64,000 bases of DNA from Dolichospermum planctonicum (GCF_005402965.1 NZ_BJCF01000001.1:157953-221952), one strand, 5' to 3'. Positions 1-9,612 are shown, counted from the stretch's first letter. The notes: a model not told the origin generated them from the sequence alone. Numbers and translations: made by a program.

Positions 1-1055
1 TAACAGGCTGGGTAATTATCTGTATATAAGTTATTGAAATAAGTGAGATTCCAGTGATAGTTATTAAACTGATTGAGTAGGAATAACTATTATTATTTAT
101 TGTCAATTATTGCTGATGATTCTGATAGCGGAGTGTGGTGTTAGCTATGAAAAGCGGATACTTCGGTATATAAGCTAGTTTAAATAAGTATAGTTAAGTA
201 ATTATAAAAACAGAAAATTTCTGAAAATCCCAGTATATAAACCGCTGCTGTTTGACTTTGGGGATGCAAAAGTAAATTGCTTGACAAATAACAATGAAGA
301 GGTTAAGGTATAACTCCCAAGGCTGTTGAAGTTTTTATAAATTTTTCAGTAACGGGAAAAGAATTGAAGGGTGATATACGCTGCACTTAGTGAAAGCTCA
401 ATCAAGATCAAAATTTTCATGATCTTCAAACTAACCGGGAACTTTGAACTTAAAATGGGAGTCATAGACACCAGCTACATTTGAACCTGGCCAACCTGAC
501 CAAATAGATTGATAAAGCTGCTGCTGTCCTAGCCTTATTCATCTAGCGTGCAACTACTTGTATTCTTAGATGATTGAAGTCTACTGATAAATTCTTAATT
601 TATTTCCAACTAGAGGAGAGAGTTTTTTAAGTGGGTAACTTCAATCTTGTTACTTTTTATCTCCCATAACCCGAAATGAAGTAAGGAATTGGTGATGATT
701 TTTTGCTGACTTGGGTAAAAAAATGCACTTTGACAGATCATCGCTCAAATGTGCCATTATAAATACAAACCCTGGGAAACGCAATTACTGATTTCTGATT
801 TTTCAGTGACTTTGAGAGTGAAAATCAAGAGAATTATACTTGAAAAGAATCCATGAGGACAGGGGACAGACTAGAGTACGAGGGGGATAAAGGTTTGATA
901 TTTTTTGAGCAAACCCTGATTTAATTAGAGAAGAGAGACAGATTTTCAAACATAGATTTTCAGATTAAAATTCCTTAACTCTTACCATTACTGATTTCTT
1001 CACTAAATTCCGGAAATAACAGGAAAATAAAAGAGCCTGGACGAATTGCAGTATC
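1..1055. other. Long spacer without a recognisable gene
   Basis: About 1.1 kb with no convincing reading frame on either strand. At about 121-150 it carries a short dispersed motif (tctgatagcg...gttagcta) that recurs near 31463-31490. A TTGACA hexamer lies near 281, but I see no well-spaced -10 box or gene behind it. The stretch is AT-rich and looks like decayed sequence or the flank of a gene lying outside the window. Confidence 0.6.
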
Positions 1056-1101
1056 AGGACTTACGCAAAATCTCTTAAAAACTTAATTGTGCGTAAGTCC
1101 T
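1056..1101. repeat. Perfect 12-bp inverted repeat (hairpin)
   Basis: The arms aggacttacgca (1056-1067) and tgcgtaagtcct (1090-1101) are exact reverse complements around a 22-nt loop, immediately beyond the stop codon of the GH116 gene. A half-copy (agtaagtcct) occurs near 53467-53476. It may act as a transcription end for the GH116 gene or be a dispersed cyanobacterial palindrome; there is no clear T-run. Confidence 0.6.
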
Positions 1102-1114
1102 AAGAATATTAAAA

Positions 1115-3523
1115 TTAACACATCAGCAAATAAATTCCCCAAATAGCCATAGCGCGGAGATAGGTACTAGCGCGGAAAGTAGCATTAGCAGTGATAGCTT
1201 CCGGGGTGCGAAATTGCAAACCATTGTCGTAAACTTGCCTCACCACAGCCTCAGTTAAGCGCATTGCTTCATTTTTCATGTCCATTTGCACCAGGAAGGC
1301 TGCTAGACCAAAATTAATTCCAGTCCAAACCTCCAAAGGGTGAGTAGAATGAGGATTTTCTGGTAAACCATTGGGAAGAACACCGTTAGCAGCGCCAAAT
1401 TTACCATTTTGGAACTTGAGAAAACAGGAATCATATATTTTTGTTAAGGCAGACAAAGCGCGATCGCTGGGGACAATATCTGGTAAACTCAATAAACGAG
1501 CGTAAAATTGCCCGCACAATTGATCAGCCATAACCACATCAGAACCACTGTCACTATCTAAACGGTAATATTCACCATTCCACAGCTTTTCCTGATATAT
1601 TGGTTTTGATTGATTTAACCAAGTTTGATAAATTGATTTTTGTGTTGTTGTGTTTTGACGTTGTGTTAAAATATCACAGATGGCAATAGCAGCTTCCAAA
1701 GCAGCTAACCACAAACCACCACAATAGGCGCTAACACCATTTAATCGCCAATCATCAAAAGTTTGGTCAGGGGCGCCGGAATTTTCGGGTATACTGTCCC
1801 CATCTAGATCAAATTTTTTCACATAATCGAGAGTTTGGACAATAGCATCCCAACAATCTGCTAAAAAGTCAATATCATTTGCACCTGTCAACAGAAAATC
1901 TCGATATACCTGTAAAACAAAGTCACAACCTAAATCTTTCCAGAGATTACAATCTTGATAACTAGTGTAATTGGTTTTTTCCCAAACGTGTTCATTGGGA
2001 GCGCCTAAATCGTGAGGTGTCGCACCTGCGACTTTACGAACAGCCAGGGGACTTTCAGATTTAATTGTCAGATAATAACCGATAATTCTAGTTGTATCAT
2101 CACTTTGGGGAATTGCTCTAGCAAAGGCGCGAATTACTGATTTTTCCAGTTCAGGGAATAACATTAATAACCCAAAAGAACCATATAACCGCACATCTAG
2201 ACTTTCATACCAACGGTAATCTAAACATTCTAACACAGCAAACTGACCAATGGGGTCAATGTCTGAGGCTGCATTCCAAAGAGTTCCTCCACTAGTTAAA
2301 TCATAGAGTTCGTTGAACAAAGCCATTTTAAACCAGTTGGGTAAATCTGGTCTTTCTAAAATAGGATTTTGCCAATTTTGAATGTGCGATCGCCAATTAT
2401 GATATGATTTAAGAGCAGTAGTAGCAATTTGCCAAGCATTCTCACCATTACACCCAAAAAAGTCTGTATATCTGCGGTAATAGTTCACTCCTGCGGCAAA
2501 TTCTGTCACCGGAAAATCCCAACTGAGGACAAAAGGAACTTCTAAAGTTTCTCCTGGTTGTAAAGTCAAACGCACCGCAATTGCAGCGCCTAATCTAGAA
2601 TTTTCATCTGCGGGAGTTTCATCTATATAATTAGGTAAAGAACCATTTTCCGAGAAACTTTGCCAAATATCTGCACCATTACCTAAACAATTAAAACGGG
2701 AATGATAAAATATTTCAACCTGGTTGTTTTTCGGGTAATTTTTCAAAGTCGCAATACACCAAGTTCCCTCTCCTTCTGCGACAGTTTTACTATCAGAAAC
2801 TGCACCGAAAACACAACCAAAATATTGATCATCTTCTGCTAAACAATTATAATTTCCTTGACTTTTTCCCCAGGCTGGCTGATATTCATAAACAGGACTA
2901 CCATCATCTCTAACTTGCACTTGGGGAGATTTTAAAGTATTAGTAAACCAACCGACCATATTTTCCCACGTTAGCATGATGCTAATAGTGATTGGTGCAT
3001 TTGTGGGGTTGTGCGCTTTCCACAAAAAAACCGCTACAGGATAACTAGTTTCTTGATAATTATCTGCCCAAATTGGCGAAAATTGCTCACAGGTTAATTG
3101 AGTTTTGAAGACATTTTCATAAACAAACCAACTACGAGGATAAAGTGCATGATAAGTTCCTGACCTCACCCCCAACCCCTCTTGGTCCACAGAGAGGGGA
3201 GAAGGTGGATACCATTGCCAAGATTGTAGTGTATCATCTTCTGGGGGTTGGGTAGATAAAGCGTAAGCTTGTCCAGATTCAAAGATACTAAATTGACAAG
3301 CAGGAACAGTTTTAAAAGTATGTTCTCCCCCGTCAATGTGCCACAGGTTAAAGTCTCCCCGTGAGGAACGGCCTATACACCCCGCACCAAAGCCACCAAG
3401 GGGCATTCCGTGCCAGGGACCATCATCTATATTACTAGGATAACGGACGGTGTAGGGTTTATCCCAGCCTAGGCCAATGGGACGTTTCCAGGTGCAGGGA
3501 GGTATTTGGGGGTGGTTGGTCAT
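1115..3523 (-). CDS. GH116 family beta-glucosidase / glucosylceramidase-like protein
   Basis: An 802-residue protein of the bile-acid beta-glucosidase (GBA2) family, glycoside hydrolase family 116. Visible parts are the N-terminal glycine-rich block PLGGFGAGCIGR (about 41-52) with the following DFNLWHIDGGEH, a central beta-sandwich region, and the C-terminal (alpha/alpha)6 catalytic domain. YESLDVRLYGSF (about 440) holds the expected nucleophile Glu, and the DQTFDDW region (about 585-590) holds the expected acid/base Asp. It probably hydrolyses beta-glucosides or glucosyl-lipids; the substrate cannot be read from sequence. I see no signal peptide, so it is likely cytosolic or membrane-peripheral. 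Residues about 105-121 look like an in-frame insertion of a dispersed palindromic repeat. It appears monocistronic. Confidence 0.9.
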   Translation of the reverse strand: MTNHPQIPPCTWKRPIGLGWDKPYTVRYPSNIDDGPWHGMPLGGFGAGCIGRSSRGDFNLWHIDGGEHTFKTVPACQFSIFESGQAYALSTQPPEDDTLQSWQWYPPSPLSVDQEGLGVRSGTYHALYPRSWFVYENVFKTQLTCEQFSPIWADNYQETSYPVAVFLWKAHNPTNAPITISIMLTWENMVGWFTNTLKSPQVQVRDDGSPVYEYQPAWGKSQGNYNCLAEDDQYFGCVFGAVSDSKTVAEGEGTWCIATLKNYPKNNQVEIFYHSRFNCLGNGADIWQSFSENGSLPNYIDETPADENSRLGAAIAVRLTLQPGETLEVPFVLSWDFPVTEFAAGVNYYRRYTDFFGCNGENAWQIATTALKSYHNWRSHIQNWQNPILERPDLPNWFKMALFNELYDLTSGGTLWNAASDIDPIGQFAVLECLDYRWYESLDVRLYGSFGLLMLFPELEKSVIRAFARAIPQSDDTTRIIGYYLTIKSESPLAVRKVAGATPHDLGAPNEHVWEKTNYTSYQDCNLWKDLGCDFVLQVYRDFLLTGANDIDFLADCWDAIVQTLDYVKKFDLDGDSIPENSGAPDQTFDDWRLNGVSAYCGGLWLAALEAAIAICDILTQRQNTTTQKSIYQTWLNQSKPIYQEKLWNGEYYRLDSDSGSDVVMADQLCGQFYARLLSLPDIVPSDRALSALTKIYDSCFLKFQNGKFGAANGVLPNGLPENPHSTHPLEVWTGINFGLAAFLVQMDMKNEAMRLTEAVVRQVYDNGLQFRTPEAITANATFRASTYLRAMAIWGIYLLMC
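3163..3209. repeat. Dispersed palindromic repeat inserted in frame within the GH116 gene
   Basis: The segment contains cctcacccccaacccctctt followed by a matching agaggggag, the core of a repeat common between cyanobacterial genes. A relative lies at 44087-44125. Here it sits inside a reading frame and encodes PSPLSVDQEGLGVRS between two conserved stretches (WQWYP and TYHALYPRSW), adding about 15 residues without breaking the frame. Confidence 0.65.
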
Positions 3524-3689
3524 GGTTTGAGTTTTACAGGTTGACGCTAATGAAGACTAGCGCGATGTGTGATTTTTCTCAAGTCCTGAGGAAAAATATT
3601 TTTATTTCGCGCAATCTCTCTTCCGGCTAGAGTTGCTAAAGAAGAATGGTTAGGAGAATAGAATAATGTTTTTAATAATGTTAACAAAG

Positions 3690-3751
3690 ATCCCCGACTT
3701 CTTAATTTAAGCTGGGGTAAATAATGATAATTTATCAAAGAAGTCGGGGAT
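3690..3751. repeat. 14-bp inverted repeat (atccccgacttctt)
   Basis: The arms at 3690-3703 and 3738-3751 are exact reverse complements with a 34-nt loop. A related half-site (gaagtcggggatct) is at about 31787-31800, so it is a dispersed element. It lies between the MazF-like gene and the GH116 gene, both on the minus strand, and could end the toxin transcript. A 63-codon frame across it is probably not a gene. Confidence 0.65.
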
Positions 3752-3763
3752 TTGGGGATTTCA

Positions 3764-4165
3764 TCATTTTGGTTTTTTGCTTCTTTCCCAAGCTTTCGAT
3801 ACTGGTGGTGGAGGTGATGATGGCTTTTCTATAATTTCAATAATTGTACTAATCACTTGATGAAGTTTATCATCTTTGATTTTTCCAATGTACCGAATTA
3901 CGTTACTTTTATCCACTGTAGCAATAATATTAGGACGAATATAGCAAGGACTTAAATTTAATTTACCAACTCTAAAATCTTCATCTTCTAATTTAATTTC
4001 ATAATCTCGTCCTGGTTTACTGGTAATAGGACAAATTATAATATTATTATTGTCTGATTCAGTTATAACTAAAGCTGGACGTTTCTTTGTGGTAGATGTA
4101 TCAGAAAAAGGAAAAGGAACAGATATAACATCACCTTTAATTAAATGTTCTATAGATCCTTCCAT
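3764..4165 (-). CDS. MazF/PemK-family toxin endoribonuclease
   Basis: A 133-residue type II toxin of the MazF/PemK fold. It shows the family opening KGDVISVPFPFSD (about 10-22), the KRPALVI strand (about 28-34), CPITSK (about 45-50) and a late strand with DKLHQVISTIIEII. The family cleaves mRNA at short motifs and is silenced by binding its antitoxin. The start overlaps the end of the upstream antitoxin gene by 16 bp, as is usual for coupled TA genes. A C-terminal proline/lysine-rich tail (SSPPPPVSKAWERSKKPK) extends beyond the normal fold; it may be read-through into repeat-derived sequence. Family is clear; the RNA target is unknown. Confidence 0.85.
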   Translation of the reverse strand: MEGSIEHLIKGDVISVPFPFSDTSTTKKRPALVITESDNNNIIICPITSKPGRDYEIKLEDEDFRVGKLNLSPCYIRPNIIATVDKSNVIRYIGKIKDDKLHQVISTIIEIIEKPSSPPPPVSKAWERSKKPK

Positions 4166-4446
4166 GCTTCGTCTTCCTCTGGATCAAGCCAAATTTTATT
4201 TAATGATGATTGACTCATTTCTAAAAATTCTTTAACCAATATTTTATCATCATCTGTATCAACAGTTTGTAAATTTTTAACTACTTCTAATGGCAGTCCA
4301 GTTAGTTTGACGATAAAATCTAATTCAATACCTTCTCGTAACATATTTACAGCAACTTGGGTTAAACCTTGCTGTAAACCTTTTTCCCATGCTTCTTGTA
4401 ATGTTTGCGCTGGAATTGATAGGTTGTTCATATTTTTATATTTCAT
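4150..4446 (-). CDS. Antitoxin partner of the MazF-like toxin
   Basis: A 98-residue protein upstream of and overlapping the MazF-like gene. The C-terminal acidic tail (SSLNKIWLDPEEDEAWKDL) resembles the toxin-binding tails of cyanobacterial antitoxins that precede MazF. The middle (EAWEKGLQQGLTQVAVNMLREGIELDFIVKLTGLPLEVV) resembles the short helical tail seen in Rpn/PD-(D/E)XK proteins and may have been borrowed from one. ATG at 4446 and an in-frame ATG at 4431 are both possible; neither has a clear Shine-Dalgarno. Role is inferred from position and tail. Confidence 0.7.
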   Translation of the reverse strand: MKYKNMNNLSIPAQTLQEAWEKGLQQGLTQVAVNMLREGIELDFIVKLTGLPLEVVKNLQTVDTDDDKILVKEFLEMSQSSLNKIWLDPEEDEAWKDL

Positions 4447-4520
4447 ATTTTTATATTTATTTAGTTAGATTTTTTGACTCCGATCCTATTATATCATAAG
4501 AGGATAAGAAATGTAAGGGT

Positions 4521-5912
4521 TTAACGATGTCCAAATATGGGGAAGAATTGATAAACTAACCAGCCTAAAAATAAGCCTAATGAAGATGCACCCATTAGAA
4601 ATAAAAATTTATAATCTTTGCTAGAATATTGGCTTAAATGCTTATGGATTTCACGATAAATGTTGACAAAATAAAATTGAATAATGAAAAATATGACAAT
4701 ACATAAAGCTACAACAGTATAAGATACAGTATAATTAGAGACTAAAGACGAACAAATTATAAAAGTAAAGCCCACAGCTACAGGTAAAGTTGAAGCAAGT
4801 ACCAAAGCTAAAGGTAAAGTTGAAGCTAAAGCTATAATTAAATTAGTATAGGAAGTAGTAAAGAAAGCAAAGCCTAAATTTCGATGAACAATATAATCAT
4901 AATTTGAATGATGATATAGTAAAAAAACTATCGTCAAATGTAAGCTCATGAATTTTAACCAAACTGAAGGAATATTCTTACTATTTACCCTTGCTTTTAG
5001 AGAATTATTAGCACCTATAATAACAGGAATTGTTTTCTCAGTTCTAATTGTTTGATGTTGCGTTTTCTGACTAATATGATATACATGATTACTAAAATTA
5101 GGCAATAAATTTAACCATTGTCTCATAGATTGCGGACGATTTACCGCATCTAAATTCATACCTTTAAGTATTGCCAGATTCAATTCATCACTAATACCAA
5201 AAACATATTTATTAGGAGAAATTAAAGGCTTATTATATAATTTTCTATCCAGCGAACTTTCAGGACGTTTACCTGTAACCGCATAATATAAAGAAGCAGC
5301 TAGAGTATAAACATCAATCGTAACTTGTCTATTACCTCCCATTTGTTCATAAGGTGCAAAGGCAATATTAGCAGGATGATGAGAGGTAAAATATCCATCT
5401 TGGGGCATTATTTCCCCAGCAATTCCAAAGTCAATTAAAACAGCTTTGCCATTTTTTTGTACCATAATATTACCAGGGTGTGCATCCCGATGAACTAAAC
5501 CCTGATGATGAACAAAAATTAAAGCTTCTCCAATTTGTTTTATATATCCTACCGCTTCTAATTCTGGTAATGCTCCCTGTTTTTGAACTAAATTAAATAA
5601 ACTTTCACCGGGTACAAAGTCCATTACTAAATAGTATGTTTCACTTTCTTGAAATAACTCATTGACACGGACAATATTCTGGTGTGGTTGTTGAGAAAGT
5701 TTTGCTAATTTGCGTCCTTCTTGAATAAATCTCTTCACATAATTAGGGTATTCGGAATCATTTTTTAGGATTTCATTCGGCGTTTTTATAACTACCCACT
5801 GCTTTAAAAGTGTATGTTGTGCTTGATACGTAATTCCAAAACCACCTTCTCCCAGGACTTTTTCTATCACGTATCTTCCACCCTGTAATTTATACCCCTT
5901 TTTCCAAACCAT
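4521..5912 (-). CDS. Membrane-anchored Ser/Thr protein kinase (Pkn2-like)
   Basis: A 463-residue protein with an N-terminal Hanks-type kinase domain (about 10-270). It has the glycine loop GEGGFGITY (about 21-29), VVIKTPNE carrying the ATP-binding Lys, the catalytic loop HRDAHPGN and the DFG motif in LIDFGIAGE. APYEQ marks the activation-segment end. The catalytic loop has His where HRDxKxxN kinases have Lys, a variant I associate with many cyanobacterial kinases. After a linker, the last 140 residues hold about four hydrophobic helices, so the kinase is probably held at the membrane with its catalytic domain in the cytoplasm. Substrate unknown. It stands alone between the TA pair and the DUF4435/ATPase operon. 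Confidence 0.9.
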   Translation of the reverse strand: MVWKKGYKLQGGRYVIEKVLGEGGFGITYQAQHTLLKQWVVIKTPNEILKNDSEYPNYVKRFIQEGRKLAKLSQQPHQNIVRVNELFQESETYYLVMDFVPGESLFNLVQKQGALPELEAVGYIKQIGEALIFVHHQGLVHRDAHPGNIMVQKNGKAVLIDFGIAGEIMPQDGYFTSHHPANIAFAPYEQMGGNRQVTIDVYTLAASLYYAVTGKRPESSLDRKLYNKPLISPNKYVFGISDELNLAILKGMNLDAVNRPQSMRQWLNLLPNFSNHVYHISQKTQHQTIRTEKTIPVIIGANNSLKARVNSKNIPSVWLKFMSLHLTIVFLLYHHSNYDYIVHRNLGFAFFTTSYTNLIIALASTLPLALVLASTLPVAVGFTFIICSSLVSNYTVSYTVVALCIVIFFIIQFYFVNIYREIHKHLSQYSSKDYKFLFLMGASSLGLFLGWLVYQFFPIFGHR

Positions 5913-6072
5913 AGGTTACAAATCCCTAAAATATAGTTATGTTCATTTTTGCACAATTGGGTATGATTTGGGTAAATATGCTAATTTTTCAATTTTCTCG
6001 CCAGATTAACTGGTTGAAGTCCAGAATAAATTAGTAATCTACTCTGATTTTCAACTTTTTAGAATATTTGTT

Positions 6073-7005
6073 TTAAAGCTGTTCTATTTTATTTCTCAAT
6101 TCTATTAAATCAGGATGTTGAGTAATGTCAATATTATTAACTGCCCATTTAGAAAATTTATCCATAGAAATATATGATTTATATGGTCTTTTTTTATCTT
6201 GACTAATTTTGTGCATTGCTTTGTAAATATCTTTACCATTAAACCAAATTAAATAATGTTTTTCCTGCCAAAATTCCTGTTGATTAAAAAGCTGTAAATA
6301 CCTATACAGACTCTCTTCAAACTTATCTATTGTCACTTCTGCAACTGTATTTTTAAAGTCATGAATTAAAGACAAAGCCTGACTTTTACAATGAGATAAA
6401 TCTAGAGAATCTGGAATTGTATCTTTAGTCCAGCTTGTGTCTAAATGTTTTCTACTAGCACTAAGTTGACATAAATTACCTAAAGCCCATCTAACAGCTT
6501 GATAATCTTGTAAATTCTTCGCAGCTTCTTCTATCCATTGAGTAATTTTATCAACTCCTGGTGAATCTTTATGTCCCCATTTAGAAATAGGATTTTCTAA
6601 TTGTTCTTCATATTTGGTTATCCAATATTGATGAATGAGTTCAGGATCAAGTAAATAGTTTTCAATACAGGTACGATGAGATAGGAAAGCTCTATTTCCT
6701 AATTTATCTATTTGTAGTAACTTATTTTCTGATGTAGGTTCAATATCAAAATCACGATCTCTAAAAATAATATATTTTTTTGTAACTTTTTGATTTTCCT
6801 CATTATTTTGTTTCTTATTATTTTCATCATTTTTCTTTTTATCTATATAAAAATAGGCTTGAATAAAAAGTGAAAAATTAAATTTACCACCGACAGGAAT
6901 AATTGTGATATTATTTGATAATACCCTATTATTAATCAATTGGAAATCTAGACTTTTCGATCCACCTTCACAAAAAATAACTTTATTCCGAACTACTCCC
7001 ATCAT
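6073..7005 (-). CDS. DUF4435 (TOPRIM-like) protein, AriB-like effector candidate
   Basis: A 310-residue protein. The N-terminal strand VIFCEGG gives an acidic E13, IIFRDRDFD (79-87) gives the TOPRIM-type DxD pattern, and CIENYLLDPE (113-122) is the ENYLLD signature I associate with DUF4435. A charged Lys/Asn-rich insertion (about 56-77) precedes the DxD. The TOPRIM fold is shared with OLD nucleases and with AriB, the effector of the PARIS anti-phage system. The start lies 4 bp after the stop of the upstream AAA ATPase gene, so the two are almost certainly co-translated. Two consecutive ATGs (7005, 7002) are possible starts. Family fairly sure; PARIS membership is an inference from the pairing and gene order. 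Confidence 0.75.
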   Translation of the reverse strand: MMGVVRNKVIFCEGGSKSLDFQLINNRVLSNNITIIPVGGKFNFSLFIQAYFYIDKKKNDENNKKQNNEENQKVTKKYIIFRDRDFDIEPTSENKLLQIDKLGNRAFLSHRTCIENYLLDPELIHQYWITKYEEQLENPISKWGHKDSPGVDKITQWIEEAAKNLQDYQAVRWALGNLCQLSASRKHLDTSWTKDTIPDSLDLSHCKSQALSLIHDFKNTVAEVTIDKFEESLYRYLQLFNQQEFWQEKHYLIWFNGKDIYKAMHKISQDKKRPYKSYISMDKFSKWAVNNIDITQHPDLIELRNKIEQL

Positions 7006-7009
7006 TCAA

Positions 7010-8074
7010 TTATTCCTCTATGATTCTAATAGATGATTCAGGTACTAATTGCGCTACATAATCAGAATGAGTAGTAATAATAAACTGATTATTTCTACCC
7101 AATTTCGGTAAAGTTCTGAGTAAAGCTTGTTGCATGGGTGGATGTAAATGTAATTCGATTTCATCAATTAAAATCACCGAATTATGAATATTCCAATTCA
7201 TAAAATCCAGAAGTATGGGAAACGTAGCACGTTCTCCCCCAGACATTTCAGAAAATTCATATTGGGTTTTATTTTTACTGTTGTAAATATAAAACCAAGG
7301 TTCAGTTAGAATATTATCAATATTATCTCGCATTTCTAAACCTGCAAATTCACGTTCTGGAAAAACAGTTTTATAAATTCTTGCTATTTCTGCGTATAAG
7401 TCTTTTGCTCCGGGACGAAAACTTTTACCATTTTTGCTATATTTCTCATGAATCATTTGCCACTTTGCTAGGCGATCGCGTAAAATATCCTCTGTAATTT
7501 CTAATTGATTTTTTGGATCTTCAGGAGTGAGACTAGTTGCTGTTCTCTGTTCTGTGTACCAAAAAACTGTCCCCACTCTTTCAAAAACTGAAAATCCTTC
7601 TGAACGAGATAATTGTTTAGCATATTCTCGTCCTTTAAATTGAAATAACTCTGCTGCGCTATTTGCTGTTACACTTTCACCTTGCCATTTTAAGTTAACA
7701 AGATATTCTTGAGCAGGAGAAACTGGTAAATCGCGTCCCATTTCTCTTAATTTTTGGTGAAATTCGCTAAGAGCTTGCAGTTCGGATTTAGAAAATTGTA
7801 CATTAATAGTGACATTGGTGGGAGAACCACGCCAACTACTACCTAATAATTCATAATTAAATCCTGGCCAATCTAAATCAGCAGGTTTTTTTAATCTTTC
7901 TGTAGCTGTACCTAATGTGGATGCAATAGCTTGTAAAATACTGGTTTTTCCCGCACCATTTACACCAATGAGAACTATTAAACTCTCTGCTAAACCAGTT
8001 TCTGGATCAGTAAAATCTAATTCCTGATCTCGAAATTTCTTAAAATATTTGAGCTTAATATTTTGAATTTTCAT
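7010..8074 (-). CDS. AAA/ABC-type ATPase, AriA-like partner of DUF4435
   Basis: A 354-residue RecF/SMC-like ATPase. Visible motifs are Walker A GVNGAGKT (37-44), the signature MSGGE (about 277-281), Walker B VILIDE (about 300-305) and the switch His in TTHSDY (about 336). The stretch between about 45 and 270 would form the helical insert. The final IIEE ends just after the H-loop, so there is no C-terminal effector domain; the nuclease part is supplied in trans by the adjacent DUF4435 gene. ATPase then DUF4435 is the gene order of PARIS (AriA then AriB). It may be shorter than typical AriA, so other ATPase-TOPRIM defence pairs cannot be excluded. Confidence 0.8.
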   Translation of the reverse strand: MKIQNIKLKYFKKFRDQELDFTDPETGLAESLIVLIGVNGAGKTSILQAIASTLGTATERLKKPADLDWPGFNYELLGSSWRGSPTNVTINVQFSKSELQALSEFHQKLREMGRDLPVSPAQEYLVNLKWQGESVTANSAAELFQFKGREYAKQLSRSEGFSVFERVGTVFWYTEQRTATSLTPEDPKNQLEITEDILRDRLAKWQMIHEKYSKNGKSFRPGAKDLYAEIARIYKTVFPEREFAGLEMRDNIDNILTEPWFYIYNSKNKTQYEFSEMSGGERATFPILLDFMNWNIHNSVILIDEIELHLHPPMQQALLRTLPKLGRNNQFIITTHSDYVAQLVPESSIRIIEE

Positions 8075-8234
8075 AATAATTTGCTTTTGTCCTCTCTTTC
8101 ATGTATGTTTTATTCATAATAACCCGGTTCATAGTCATACAAACGAAGTATGTATGTAGAAATAATCTCTGATTAGTAGCAGTTTCTACTTCAATACATA
8201 ATGGGGTACGCTGAAGCATACCCCATAAAACTAA

Positions 8235-9452
8235 CTAAGAAAGGTCTTTCAATTCAGCGGTACGAACTGAAAGTATTTGTGTTTGATTACCTCTTTGGAT
8301 TTTTACCTGCAAGGCTTGACCCAGGGTACTGTCTTCTACTATGGATTGTAATTGTTCTGCGCCGGTGATAGCTTTATTGTCAATCTGCACAATCACATCT
8401 CCACGACGGATACCCGCAATTGCAGCGGGAGAATTAGGAACAACCCGCAAGACTAAAACTCCTTTGACTTCAGGAATCGTCAACATGGAGTTAGGATCAC
8501 TGTTATTTTGTTTTGCTAATTCTGGTGTTAATGTCACCATTTGTACACCTAAGTAGGGGTGAGCTACTTTCCCATTGCGTTGTAATTGAGTAGCGATCGC
8601 TTTAGCTTTGTCAATAGGAATTGCAAAGCCAATCCCCATGGCATCAGCGCGAATTGCCGTATTAATTCCAATTACTTCTCCTAAACCATTTAATAATGGT
8701 CCACCAGAGTTACCAGGATTAATCGCTGCGTCGGTTTGAATGAAGTCTAACCGTTTATCGCTGATACCAACTTGAGCGCTAGAACGTTTTAAGGTGCTGA
8801 CAATGCCCAGAGTAACGGTATTATCAAATCCTAACGGATTACCAACAGCGATCGCCCAATCTCCCACCTGAACATTACGAGAAGAACCTAAAGGTGCTAC
8901 GGGTAAATCATTACCAGCATTAATCTTAACTACAGCCAAGTCTGTAACTTCATCAATACCACGGACTTTACCTTCAAAAGTGCGACCATCTTTCAGACGG
9001 ACTGTGACTTTATCAGCTTTGTCCACTACGTGAGCATTGGTAAGAATGACACCGCTTTTGTCAATAATAAAACCAGAACCTAAACCCCGTAACTGTTCAG
9101 TCGGTGATTGTTGGGGAAAACTATCACCAAAAAACCGCCGAAAAAAGGGATCTTCCATAAAAGGATCATTGCGGCGCGTAATTGTTCTTTCTGTATCAAT
9201 TCTTACTACTGCTGATCCCACACGATTCACTGCTGTTGTCACAAAACTATGACCACCAATCGCAGCCGCAGCGGAAGATGGCTTTTGAGCCACTTTTGTT
9301 AATGACTCCGTGACAGGATTTGGACCCGGTTCTGCTACTGAAGGTAACACCCGCAGGGAGGTAACAGTTAACAGCACTCCCATAAAAATCGCTAAAATAT
9401 GGGTACTGAGTTGTCGGATAGACGGGGATATTTGGGGAAATCGCATAATCAC
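8235..9452 (-). CDS. HtrA/HhoA-type periplasmic serine protease
   Basis: A 405-residue DegP/HtrA-family protease. An N-terminal hydrophobic segment (about 15-38) ending near VAEP looks like a signal or anchor. The trypsin-like domain carries the triad His141 (TNAHVV), Asp171 (DLAVVKI) and Ser249 (GNSGGPLL). One PDZ domain (about 295-395) follows, with YLGVQMV at its start and RRGDVIVQIDNKAI inside. These enzymes degrade or refold damaged proteins in the periplasm or at the plasma membrane. In the ORF, ATG at 9452 and ATG at 9446 both fit. The gene stands alone, diverging from the InrS-like regulator. Confidence 0.92.
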   Translation of the reverse strand: MIMRFPQISPSIRQLSTHILAIFMGVLLTVTSLRVLPSVAEPGPNPVTESLTKVAQKPSSAAAAIGGHSFVTTAVNRVGSAVVRIDTERTITRRNDPFMEDPFFRRFFGDSFPQQSPTEQLRGLGSGFIIDKSGVILTNAHVVDKADKVTVRLKDGRTFEGKVRGIDEVTDLAVVKINAGNDLPVAPLGSSRNVQVGDWAIAVGNPLGFDNTVTLGIVSTLKRSSAQVGISDKRLDFIQTDAAINPGNSGGPLLNGLGEVIGINTAIRADAMGIGFAIPIDKAKAIATQLQRNGKVAHPYLGVQMVTLTPELAKQNNSDPNSMLTIPEVKGVLVLRVVPNSPAAIAGIRRGDVIVQIDNKAITGAEQLQSIVEDSTLGQALQVKIQRGNQTQILSVRTAELKDLS

Positions 9453-9612
9453 AACCTAATCTACAAGCCTAATTTTTGCTGTTTCTTGATAAATCTATCT
9501 ACACTTATTTTTACAGATCAGATTCAGAATTTCTGTTTATTGACATTTTGACTCAATTTTAAGTTTCTTTGATGTTGTGGAATCTATTTTTTTCAAGCTA
9601 AAATACTAGTTA

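Noticed and set aside
281..330. TTGACA hexamer as a promoter in the first spacer
   Set aside because: No -10 box at correct spacing and no gene follows it on the plus strand.
3547..3738. 63-codon minus-strand frame between the MazF-like and GH116 genes
   Set aside because: It spans a dispersed inverted repeat (3690-3751), has no family resemblance and lacks a ribosome site.
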